A DNA stretch of 5,245 bases, taken from contig JAJYNT010000287.1 in assembly GCA_021786215.1 (NCBI GenBank), positions 1 through 5,245 on the forward strand, given 5' to 3'. This document shows, piece by piece, positions 1 through 5,245 of this stretch. Every line of letters starts with the position of its first letter. Positions within the stretch are counted from its first letter, which is position 1. Both the position numbers and the translations under genes were made by a program. The DNA comes from Chloroflexota bacterium. Its GTDB lineage: Bacteria; Chloroflexota; UBA6077. A model generated the notes under the pieces. That model saw nothing but the letters and a program-made list of their open reading frames with translations. It had not been told where the DNA came from and ran no database searches.

Positions 1-9
1 AGGCACCAA

Positions 10-756
10 CTACAGGCCGCTCAATCCCCGAAACCCCGTGGCCACGCTCAGGATCCCCGCCACAACGATCAGCAGCACAACCAAGGTTCGGAATAGCCCT
101 GAGGATGTTCGCCTGAAGGCTGCATCCCCAACCAGGACCCCGAACATGGTCGCGGGAACGAGGGCCACACTCACCAGCATTACGTTGGGACGCACCAGAC
201 CCGCCAGCGCAAAGCCCAGCAATGTCAGCAGGCTCAGGGGACCGAAGAAACCGAGCAACGTCCCCCGCACGGCTAACTTGCCGTAACCCTGACTCATGAG
301 GTAGAGCACGGCTGGGGGACCGCCTATGCTGGTGCTGGCCTGGAGCATGCCGCTGAGCATGCCCGTGGCCAGCAGGGGCCATCGCTGGCTCTTCAGCGGG
401 TATACGATGCCGAAGTAGATCAGTAACCCGAGCAGGATCACCAGCGCGCCGATCAGGATCCGCAGTGGAGCGGGATCCAGGGTGGCCAGGACTGCCAGCC
501 CTAAAGGGATGCCCGCGAGTGCTCCCGTCAAGAGCAACCCGATCCTGGATGGGGAGATCTCGCGCCTGAGATGGAAAGTGACGCTGAGCGAGAGAAGCCC
601 ATTGAGAATCGTGGAGACGACTACCACCGACTGCGGATTCCAGATCAACGATAGAAGCGGGACCAGCAGGAGGGCAAAGCCGAATCCGGTCATGGACTGC
701 GCGACGGCAGCCACGAATACCATGCCGCTGGCCATAACCAGAAAGGTCGGATCCAT
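10..756 (-). CDS. TauE/SafE (DUF81) family membrane permease
   Basis: Predicted inner-membrane transporter of 248 residues, a normal length for the TauE/SafE family, whose characterised members export sulfite, sulfoacetate or related organic anions. The protein is almost entirely hydrophobic, with about eight membrane segments (roughly residues 5-37, 42-62, 73-92, 99-117, 128-153, 166-187, 193-211 and 222-241). The family's two-repeat layout is visible: AQSMTGFGFALLLVPLL near residues 19-35 is echoed by LSGMLQASTSIGGPPAV near 134-150, the latter carrying the typical GGPP. It starts with ATG four bases after the TAA of the upstream membrane-protein gene, with only a weak ribosome-binding site, so translation is probably coupled. 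It ends with TAG and is complete. The family call is firm from the sequence. The substrate cannot be told, and no sulfur or taurine genes lie nearby. Confidence 0.9.
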   Translation of the reverse strand: MDPTFLVMASGMVFVAAVAQSMTGFGFALLLVPLLSLIWNPQSVVVVSTILNGLLSLSVTFHLRREISPSRIGLLLTGALAGIPLGLAVLATLDPAPLRILIGALVILLGLLIYFGIVYPLKSQRWPLLATGMLSGMLQASTSIGGPPAVLYLMSQGYGKLAVRGTLLGFFGPLSLLTLLGFALAGLVRPNVMLVSVALVPATMFGVLVGDAAFRRTSSGLFRTLVVLLIVVAGILSVATGFRGLSGL

Positions 757-760
757 ACTC

Positions 761-2413
761 TTATTGCGGCCTCAGGTCGTAAATTCGCACGGTCGAATCC
801 TGATAAACCAACTTCGCCCAGCTCATCCTGGCGGCTGCCTCGTCGGTCGCTTTGGTGACCAGATAGCGGATGTTGTAGTCGCGGGGGAGCATGGCGTAGT
901 TCCCGCTATCCTTGGCCACGTAGATCCCGTTGTCCCTGTCGGCCACGCTCTTGGGAAGCCGGGCTATGTAGCCGAGGGCCATCGGATGCTGGTGGATCGT
1001 CTGAAAGTACAACGCCAGACTCGGATCGTCCACGGTATCGAGGATGGCCTGATCGGCCGGCAATCTGGAAAGAGCCTCCACGAACGGGGGCGTGGCGATG
1101 CGGGTGGTTGGTATCGGGCTGGGCAGGTACTCAACCACCATTATCCCCAATAGCAGCAGCGCCGCGACTCTGGCCGGGCGAGAGGAGTGGAGCAGCAGTT
1201 TGAGCACCATGGCGGAGATGACCGCCGCGCTCAGCACCACCATCACGGTCATTCGGACGGGGACCCCCGATATGTCGATTGCGGGTATCAACCTCTCCAC
1301 CCACCCGTAGGGCATCGTGATCGTCGTGACCTCCCTTCCCCATACGTGCAGCACCGGTCCGAGGCTGAAGACCGCGAAGAACAGCAGTACCGAGAACCAG
1401 AGGAGAAGGGCGGAGCGGTCGAGGGCCCGCCGCCGTGCAACCGCGTAGATCAGCAGGGCGGTGACGGAGAGGCCGATGTACACGCTGCTCTCGTGGATGC
1501 TGCCGGGCAGGCTGGACCAGTAGCCACGGGTCAGGTTTGCGAAGCGCCAGTGTCCACCCGGGATGAAGAGCGCCAGCAGGTCCAGCGAGAGATCGGCTGC
1601 CGGGTGACCGCCGACGAGGGGGTCGGTGGCATTCAGCCGGAACAGCGACCAGATCCAGGGGCCAGCCGTCGCCAGCGCTGTGGCAGCCAGGGCGGCGAAG
1701 GGTGCTCGGTAGGGTCGGGTGGCGAAGAAGAGGGGCTTTCGCGTCCGGATCGCCTGCCAGGCGAAGAGAAAGCAGGCCACGACGACGCTATAGAAAAAGT
1801 AGTAGTAGTCGCACATGAGGATCGCCAGCAGGACGAGACCGCCGGCTATCCCCAGGGGAATGCCGGGCCTCTCCAGGAAGAGGTAACAGCAGAGGACGAA
1901 GAGGGGGATCCATTCCATGGATACCAGCTGTAGGTGCCCCTCGGCGTGGGCGAAGTGGTAGTTGGAGAAGGTGAAGATGAAGCCACCGACCAGGCTGGCC
2001 GGGTAGGATCGGGTGAGATAGTAGCAGAGCAGGAAGGCCGTCACTCCGGCCGAGACGAAGGAAAAGATGACGATCAGGTTGTGGGTCTGGACGAGGGTGA
2101 AAAAGCGGAGGAGCGGTATCGCCAGCAGTCCGTTGAAGGGGTTCAGGGTGTGTCCCAGCAGCGAGGTGCCGTAAGGGTAGTGCAGGTAGTTGGTGTGCAG
2201 CGGGGACTGGTGAAGCTGGGTGATCGCTTTGTTCACCCACCAGAGGTTCCAGACGTTCTGCAGCCCGTCACCCGTGTCGGTGAAGAAGTGGGTGGAAAAG
2301 CGCAGCAGAAGTGGATAGGTGAAAAGGAAGAAGACAAACAGGTAGAAGGCAGCCGGGATCAAGAGTAGCTCGACCAGCTTCAGGCCGACTGTCTTGCCGT
2401 TGCGGGTTGTCAC
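761..2413 (-). CDS. Multi-pass membrane protein, GT-C glycosyltransferase-like (YfhO-like), function unknown
   Basis: A 550-residue integral membrane protein. A first membrane segment (about 15-37) is followed by a loop with the acidic motif TDTGDG (45-50) and a Trp-rich stretch WNLWWV (55-60). Further segments lie near 110-132, 140-152, 165-181, 187-220, 235-257, 310-326, 335-352, 388-407 and 416-431. A non-membrane C-terminal part of about 120 residues follows. An acidic motif in the first outer loop and a motif such as HAEGHLQLVSMEWIPL (156-171) are what I expect of lipid-linked-sugar glycosyltransferases of the GT-C fold and YfhO-like proteins, so transfer of a sugar to lipid, glycan or protein outside the membrane is a reasonable inference, not a demonstrated role. 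The start is a GTG with only a weak GGA nine bases upstream. No ATG or other plausible start lies nearby inside the frame. It is the first gene of a two-gene unit with the TauE-like permease. Confidence 0.82.
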   Translation of the reverse strand: MTTRNGKTVGLKLVELLLIPAAFYLFVFFLFTYPLLLRFSTHFFTDTGDGLQNVWNLWWVNKAITQLHQSPLHTNYLHYPYGTSLLGHTLNPFNGLLAIPLLRFFTLVQTHNLIVIFSFVSAGVTAFLLCYYLTRSYPASLVGGFIFTFSNYHFAHAEGHLQLVSMEWIPLFVLCCYLFLERPGIPLGIAGGLVLLAILMCDYYYFFYSVVVACFLFAWQAIRTRKPLFFATRPYRAPFAALAATALATAGPWIWSLFRLNATDPLVGGHPAADLSLDLLALFIPGGHWRFANLTRGYWSSLPGSIHESSVYIGLSVTALLIYAVARRRALDRSALLLWFSVLLFFAVFSLGPVLHVWGREVTTITMPYGWVERLIPAIDISGVPVRMTVMVVLSAAVISAMVLKLLLHSSRPARVAALLLLGIMVVEYLPSPIPTTRIATPPFVEALSRLPADQAILDTVDDPSLALYFQTIHQHPMALGYIARLPKSVADRDNGIYVAKDSGNYAMLPRDYNIRYLVTKATDEAAARMSWAKLVYQDSTVRIYDLRPQ

Positions 2414-2465
2414 CTCAGGGTATCCAGCTCCGATCTCTTAGCTGTAGGCGTCCACCGAGCAGTTT

Positions 2466-2493
2466 CCGTCGCCGAATTGGGTCGGCGGAACGG
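2466..2493. repeat. Bulged inverted repeat (hairpin) in the intergenic region
   Basis: CCGT+CGCCGA (2466-2475) pairs with TCGGCG (2482-2487) and, after a two-base GA bulge, with ACGG (2490-2493). The loop is ATTGGG. That gives ten GC-rich pairs. It lies about 50-80 bases upstream of the minus-strand GTG start, so it would be in that gene's mRNA leader if transcription begins further upstream. No run of T follows on either strand, so a simple terminator is unlikely. Confidence 0.5.
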
Positions 2494-2550
2494 TTCTCTC
2501 GGCGGGCATAAGGACGGCCCGGGGCGTGGTGCACCGATGTAGGCGCGACG

Positions 2551-2567
2551 GGAGCGCTCCGCGGAGC
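2551..2567. repeat. Two overlapping perfect palindromes
   Basis: GGAGCGCTCC (2551-2560) and GCTCCGCGGAGC (2556-2567) are each perfect palindromes and share the central GCTCC. Only one of the two hairpins can form at a time. They lie between the two divergent genes, about 140-155 bases upstream of the minus-strand start. They could be a protein-binding site or leader structure, or chance in GC-rich DNA. Confidence 0.4.
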
Positions 2568-2627
2568 CGGCCCATGTTAGCACAGCGGGGGCGATGGCTG
2601 CATCGTGCCTGGCCGGATTTTGGGGGC

Positions 2628-2655
2628 TTGACAACCGGGTAGAAGCTGCTACGAT
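2628..2655 (+). promoter_or_regulatory. Sigma-70-type promoter of the tetR-adaptor-permease operon
   Basis: A perfect -35 box TTGACA (2628-2633) is followed after 16 bases by TACGAT (2650-2655), matching TATAAT at four of six positions including the key first, second and last. TGC directly before it (2647-2649) supplies an extended -10 element. The predicted transcription start is about 2662, giving a leader of about 26 bases to the GTG at 2688. Confidence 0.75.
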
Positions 2656-2675
2656 ATGAACGAGCGTTCGTTCAT
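2656..2675. promoter_or_regulatory. Probable TetR-family operator (autoregulatory palindrome)
   Basis: The arms ATGAACGA and TCGTTCAT are perfect inverted repeats of eight bases around a GCGT spacer. A second palindrome, GAACG-AG-CGTTC (2658-2669), is nested inside with its centre shifted by two bases. The site touches the -10 box and covers the predicted transcription start, so a bound repressor would block RNA polymerase. Size, symmetry and position next to a tetR gene fit TetR-family operators. Binding by the adjacent product is inferred. Confidence 0.8.
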
Positions 2676-2677
2676 GT

Positions 2678-2682
2678 GGAGG
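2678..2682 (+). promoter_or_regulatory. Ribosome-binding site that decides the tetR start
   Basis: GGAGG lies five bases before the GTG at 2688. The in-frame GTG at 2676 precedes this site, has no Shine-Dalgarno sequence of its own, and would leave only about 14 bases of leader after the predicted transcription start. GTG 2682 overlaps the site. The start at 2688 is therefore preferred. Confidence 0.65.
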
Positions 2683-2687
2683 TGGCG

Positions 2688-3335
2688 GTGGTCGAGGCGG
2701 CCAGGCGGCAGTCGGGGCAGAGGACCAGGGAGGCGATCCTGGAGGCGGCCAGGGCTCTTTTCCTTCGCCAGGGCTACCATGCCACCGGCATGCGGGAGAT
2801 CGCCCGCGAGGCCGGCATCAGTCTCGGCGCCGCCTACAACCACTTCGCCTCCAAAGAGGAGATCTTCGCCGCCCTCCTGGACGAGCGCAACCTCTACGGA
2901 GCAATGGTCTCCGGGCTATCGAGAGCGCGGGGTGGCACCGTGGCCGAACTGCTGGACAGCGGCTTTGCCGAGGTCATGGCGATGATCCAGGGCAGGGGAG
3001 ACTTTCCCATCCTGCTCTTCATCGACGTCCTGGAGTTTCAGGGGCGCCACATCACCCGGCTGCTGTCGGAGGCGATCCCCAACTTTCTGGCCTTCTTCCA
3101 GCGGATCCACCTGCTGGGGCAACAGACAGGTGAGCTACGCGATATCCCCCCGGCGTTGCTGGCACGTAGCTATTTGGGCATGTTCTTTTCCTCCTTCATC
3201 ATCGAGAACGCGCTGGGGATGCTGTTCCCCAACGTGCCGAAGAGCCCCCTGCAGGTGGAGAACTGGCAGCAGGGCATGGTGGACATACTCCTACACGGGG
3301 TTCTCAATGAAACCCCACAGCAGGAGGGAGAGTAA
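2688..3335 (+). CDS. TetR/AcrR-family transcriptional repressor
   Basis: Cytoplasmic DNA-binding repressor, 215 residues from the GTG at 2688 (219 from the alternative GTG at 2676). The N-terminal TetR domain is unmistakable: helix 1 TREAILEAARALFLRQGY (about 13-30), then the helix-turn-helix TGMREIAREAGISLGAAYNHF (about 33-53, with the usual G-x-x-YxHF end) and SKEEIFAALLDE. The rest is an alpha-helical, ligand-binding and dimerisation domain of ordinary length whose sequence does not reveal the ligand. A palindromic operator sits directly upstream over the promoter, so autorepression is likely, with release on binding a toxic or effector molecule. The stop lies three bases before the adaptor gene, so it should control the export genes as CecR controls ybhGFSR in E. 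coli. That comparison rests on gene order, not on proven orthology. Confidence 0.93.
   Translation: MVEAARRQSGQRTREAILEAARALFLRQGYHATGMREIAREAGISLGAAYNHFASKEEIFAALLDERNLYGAMVSGLSRARGGTVAELLDSGFAEVMAMIQGRGDFPILLFIDVLEFQGRHITRLLSEAIPNFLAFFQRIHLLGQQTGELRDIPPALLARSYLGMFFSSFIIENALGMLFPNVPKSPLQVENWQQGMVDILLHGVLNETPQQEGE
3322..3327 (+). promoter_or_regulatory. Ribosome-binding site of the adaptor gene, inside tetR
   Basis: A full AGGAGG consensus lies within the last codons of tetR, 11 bases before the GTG at 3339. It supports that non-ATG start and gives the adaptor its own strong initiation signal despite the three-base gap between genes. Confidence 0.6.
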
Positions 3336-3338
3336 GCG

Positions 3339-4088
3339 GTGGCACAGGGTACGAGGGAATTGGAAAAGGCCGGCGATTCGGAACTGGGCAGGGCGAAACG
3401 GCGGAGGCCCAATCCCCGGCTGCTGGCGCTCCTGGGGGGGGTCATCCTGGCCGCGGCGGGCTGGTGGTACTACAGCGGCATCTCTGTACCGGCGCCTGCC
3501 GGCATCGTGGCCTCCGGCACCCTGGAGGCGGAGGAGGTCTCCATCGCCTCGGAGGTGGCGGGGAGGGTGGTGCAGCTGCCGGTCGCGGAGGGAGATAGCG
3601 TCAAGGCGGGGGAAGTACTGGTGAAGCTTGACGACTCGCTCGCCAGGTTGCAGTTGCAGATGGCCCCACCGTCGGAGCGCCGGCCCCTGGAGCTGCAGTT
3701 GGAGAAGATGACCATCCGCTCCCCGCTGGACGGTATTCTCGGCCGTCGATCCATCCATGCCGGCGAGGTGGTCTCCCCGGGCGCCACGCTGATGGTTGTG
3801 ACCCGGTTGAATCCGGCGAAGCTGATGGTCTACGTGCCGGAGGGAGAGATCGGGCGGGTGAAGATTGGGCAGAAGGTGGAGGTCAGGGTCGACTCCTTCC
3901 CAGGAGAGAGCTTTCCGGGGGAGGTGACCTTCATCAACGATAAGGCGGAGTTCACGCCGAGAAACGTGCAGACCCAGCGAGATCGAATGAACCTGGTGTT
4001 CGCCGTGAAGGTGAAGATACCGAACCCGGATCAGCGGCTGAAGCCGGGCATGCCCGCCGACGCCACCATCCTGACTCCCGAGTCCTGA
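3339..4088 (+). CDS. HlyD/YbhG-like membrane-fusion adaptor with the helical hairpin nearly missing
   Basis: Membrane-anchored adaptor subunit of an export pump, 249 residues. A basic cytoplasmic tail (to about residue 27) leads into one membrane segment (about 28-46), so the body lies outside the cytoplasmic membrane. The first half-lipoyl segment follows (about 56-99: VASGTLEAEEVSIASEVAG, then VAEGDSVKAGEVLVKLDD). The second is MTIRSPLDGILGRR (124-137) with HAGEVVSPG (140-148). A beta-barrel region includes the family signature TPRNVQTQRDR (206-216) and ends in LKPGMPADATI. Between the two lipoyl halves, where YbhG-type adaptors normally carry a coiled-coil hairpin of roughly 80-100 residues, there are only about 24 residues, with prolines at 110, 111 and 116. 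This accounts for the length, about 80 below YbhG (around 330). The frame is open and both ends are intact, so the loss is in-frame. The family call is firm; whether the short form works is open. Confidence 0.88.
   Translation: MAQGTRELEKAGDSELGRAKRRRPNPRLLALLGGVILAAAGWWYYSGISVPAPAGIVASGTLEAEEVSIASEVAGRVVQLPVAEGDSVKAGEVLVKLDDSLARLQLQMAPPSERRPLELQLEKMTIRSPLDGILGRRSIHAGEVVSPGATLMVVTRLNPAKLMVYVPEGEIGRVKIGQKVEVRVDSFPGESFPGEVTFINDKAEFTPRNVQTQRDRMNLVFAVKVKIPNPDQRLKPGMPADATILTPES
3649..3701 (+). repeat. Short in-frame direct repeat flanking the missing hairpin
   Basis: TGCAGTTG occurs at 3649-3656 and again at 3694-3701, exactly 45 bases (15 codons) apart and in the same frame. Both copies encode an LQL core (LQLQM and LQLEKM). 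They sit where the two arms of the adaptor's helical hairpin should begin and end. The repeat may be a trace of heptad-like coding repeats or of a deletion, and at eight bases it may also be chance. Confidence 0.4.
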
Positions 4089-4093
4089 GTTCA

Positions 4094-5224
4094 ATGAACG
4101 GTCGCATCTACTCGATAATGCGCAAAGAGTTCATTCAGATCCGGCGGGATCCCCGGACCCTCGCCATCATGCTGGCGGTGCCGGCCTTCCAGATCTTCTT
4201 GCTCGGTTACGCGGTCACCACCAACGTGGATCACATCGCGACGGTGGTGTTCGACCAGGCCAAGGACGGTCCCAGCCGAGACCTCATCAGAGCCTTCACC
4301 AACACCGAATACTTCACGGTGGTGGATCAGGTCTCCAGCCAGCGGGCAGCCAGGGAGGCGATCGACAGCGGTGAGGCGAAGGTGGCCTTCATCGTTCCCC
4401 CCGATTTCTCGCGGAACCTGGACGAGGGCAAGGTGGCCGAGGTTCAGATGCTGGTGGATGGATCCGATCCAAACACCGCCAGCACGGCCCTCTTCACCGC
4501 CACCAGTATCGCCCAGGCCAGGTCCGCATCGCTGGTTCAGGCGTCGCTCAACCGGCTTGGAATAAGTCGAGGGGTGGACATGCCGGTTGATCTCCGGCCC
4601 GACGTCCTGTACAACCCCAGCATGGAGAGCGTCAACTTCATGATCCCGGCCCTGATCGGGCTGATTATCCAGGTGCAGGCGGTGATCCTGACCGCTTTCG
4701 CCATCGTTCGGGAGCGCGAGAAGGGTACCCTGGAGCAGTTGATCGTGACCCCCATCAAGCCGTGGGAGTTGATGGTGGGGAAGATTCTGCCCTACGTGCT
4801 GATCTCCTTCGTCCAGGTTCTGGTAGCGCTGCTGGTGGGAACCCTCTGGTTTCGGGTGCCGATCGCCGGCAGTTTGCCGCTGCTGTTGGCGCTGACGGTG
4901 GTGTTTCTGGTGGGCTCCCTGGGTATCGGCCTGTTCGTCTCGACCGTTTCCCAGACCCAGGCTCAGGCGCTGCAAATGGCCGTGCTGATGATCATTCCAT
5001 CCTTCGTGCTGTCGGGGTTCGTCTTTCCAAGGGAGGCGATGCCCCCCATCCTCTATTACATGGGCTATTTCCTGCCTCTGACCTACTTCCTGAAGATCCT
5101 CCGGGGCATCTTTCTTAAAGGCATCGGGTTGGAGTATCTCTGGTTCGAGGTGCTGCTGTTGGCCCTTTTCGGATTGGTGGTCTTTGTCCTCAGTGCCATG
5201 CGGTTCCAGAAGAAGCTGGGATAG
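4094..5224 (+). CDS. ABC-2 type transporter permease (YbhS/YbhR/YhhJ-like)
   Basis: Integral membrane subunit of an ABC exporter, 376 residues, the usual length for the YbhS/YbhR/YhhJ group (ABC2_membrane_3 type). The topology is typical: a basic N-terminus (MRKEFIQIRRDPRTL), one membrane segment (about 24-41), a large outer domain (about 43-178), then five segments near 181-203, 230-252, 261-283, 295-313 and 350-368. Family hallmarks are NFMIPALIGLI (181-191), the cytoplasmic REREKGTLEQLIVTPIKPWE (206-225), which couples to the ATPase, and SGFVFPREAMPP followed by PLTYFLKILRGIFLKG (328-343). The ATG is five bases after the adaptor stop with no clear Shine-Dalgarno sequence, so translational coupling is likely. 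It has no nucleotide-binding domain and needs a separate ATPase, which is not in the window. Likely cargo is a drug or other toxic compound, inferred from the TetR and HlyD neighbours. Confidence 0.94.
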   Translation: MNGRIYSIMRKEFIQIRRDPRTLAIMLAVPAFQIFLLGYAVTTNVDHIATVVFDQAKDGPSRDLIRAFTNTEYFTVVDQVSSQRAAREAIDSGEAKVAFIVPPDFSRNLDEGKVAEVQMLVDGSDPNTASTALFTATSIAQARSASLVQASLNRLGISRGVDMPVDLRPDVLYNPSMESVNFMIPALIGLIIQVQAVILTAFAIVREREKGTLEQLIVTPIKPWELMVGKILPYVLISFVQVLVALLVGTLWFRVPIAGSLPLLLALTVVFLVGSLGIGLFVSTVSQTQAQALQMAVLMIIPSFVLSGFVFPREAMPPILYYMGYFLPLTYFLKILRGIFLKGIGLEYLWFEVLLLALFGLVVFVLSAMRFQKKLG

Positions 5225-5237
5225 GGGGAAGACGAAC

Positions 5238-5245
5238 TTGAGCAT
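5238..5245 (+). CDS. Possible start of the next operon gene (cut by window edge)
   Basis: After the permease stop, a purine-rich GGGGGAAG (5224-5231) precedes a TTG at 5238 by about six bases. Alternatively, the final AT could begin an ATG if the next base is G. Either would fit a closely spaced next gene, possibly the missing ATPase or second permease. Only a few bases are visible, so product and reading frame are guesses. Confidence 0.2.

Noticed and set aside
482..1153. A plus-strand frame of about 223 codons spanning the junction of the two minus-strand genes
   Set aside because: It has no family features or convincing ribosome-binding site, and crosses two genes that are clearly real on the other strand.
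1187..1933. A plus-strand frame of about 248 codons opposite the membrane-protein gene
   Set aside because: The product is a low-complexity mix of Glu, Gly, Gln, Asp and Arg with no recognisable motif, and is the antisense shadow of a well-formed membrane protein.
2574..2602. A possible minus-strand -10 box (TAACAT, complement of 2574-2579) for the membrane-protein gene
   Set aside because: No acceptable -35 sequence lies 16-18 bases away, so it is too weak to annotate.
2410..2634. A minus-strand 74-codon frame whose TGA overlaps the GTG start of the membrane-protein gene (GTGA), suggesting possible coupling
   Set aside because: The product has a random-looking Pro/Arg/Ala-rich composition with no domain, and its ATG lies in the -35 region of the divergent promoter. 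The overlap could be chance; conservation would be needed to revive it.
2656..2985. A plus-strand frame beginning at the ATG inside the operator palindrome
   Set aside because: It runs out of frame through tetR, with an Arg/Pro/Ser-rich translation typical of a shadow frame. The ATG would lie upstream of the predicted transcription start.
3291..4094. A minus-strand frame of about 267 codons opposite the adaptor gene
   Set aside because: The translation is His/Arg/Gln/Leu-rich without a family match, and the plus strand encodes a recognisable HlyD-type adaptor with a strong ribosome-binding site.
4091..5245. A minus-strand frame open for about 384 codons across the whole permease gene
   Set aside because: It mirrors the permease codons in GC-rich DNA. 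The translation is rich in Gln, His, Asp and Gly without domains, while the plus strand encodes a clear ABC-2 permease.

Overview
The window is GC-rich, tightly packed bacterial chromosome-like DNA. It carries two divergent gene groups separated by one intergenic region of about 270 bases. The gene families, GC-rich codon use and frequent GTG starts (three of five genes) would fit a GC-rich environmental bacterium. Chloroflexota is my best guess from the look of the TetR, adaptor and permease proteins, but I could run no search and hold it with low confidence.

Left half, minus strand (10-2413): a two-gene unit. The first gene transcribed encodes a 550-residue multi-pass membrane protein that resembles GT-C-type glycosyltransferases and YfhO-like proteins. 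Four bases after its stop comes a 248-residue TauE/SafE (DUF81) family permease. No shared pathway is obvious. The upstream leader contains a bulged hairpin and a pair of overlapping palindromes, but no minus-strand promoter that I can defend.

Intergenic region (2414-2687): it holds a very good sigma-70-type promoter facing right (TTGACA, 16-base spacer, extended -10 TGC-TACGAT). A 20-base palindrome abuts the -10 box and covers the predicted transcription start. This is the expected layout of an autorepressed TetR operator. A GGAGG ribosome-binding site just after it favours the GTG at 2688 as the TetR start.

Right half, plus strand (2688-5224): an export operon with gaps of 3 and 5 bases. 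It encodes a TetR-family repressor, a HlyD/YbhG-like membrane-fusion adaptor and an ABC-2 type permease of the YbhS/YbhR/YhhJ kind. This resembles the E. coli cecR-ybhGFSR arrangement, a TetR-controlled exporter of drugs or other toxic compounds. Two things are odd. The adaptor has almost no alpha-helical hairpin between its two half-lipoyl segments. The ATPase gene that lies between adaptor and permease in ybhGFSR is absent from that position. The window ends 21 bases after the permease stop, so the ATPase and second permease may lie just beyond it.

I see no RNA genes, CRISPR arrays, insertion sequences or clear rho-independent terminators. I found no strong evidence of a wholly new system. 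The best leads are the hairpin-less adaptor and the promoter-operator architecture.
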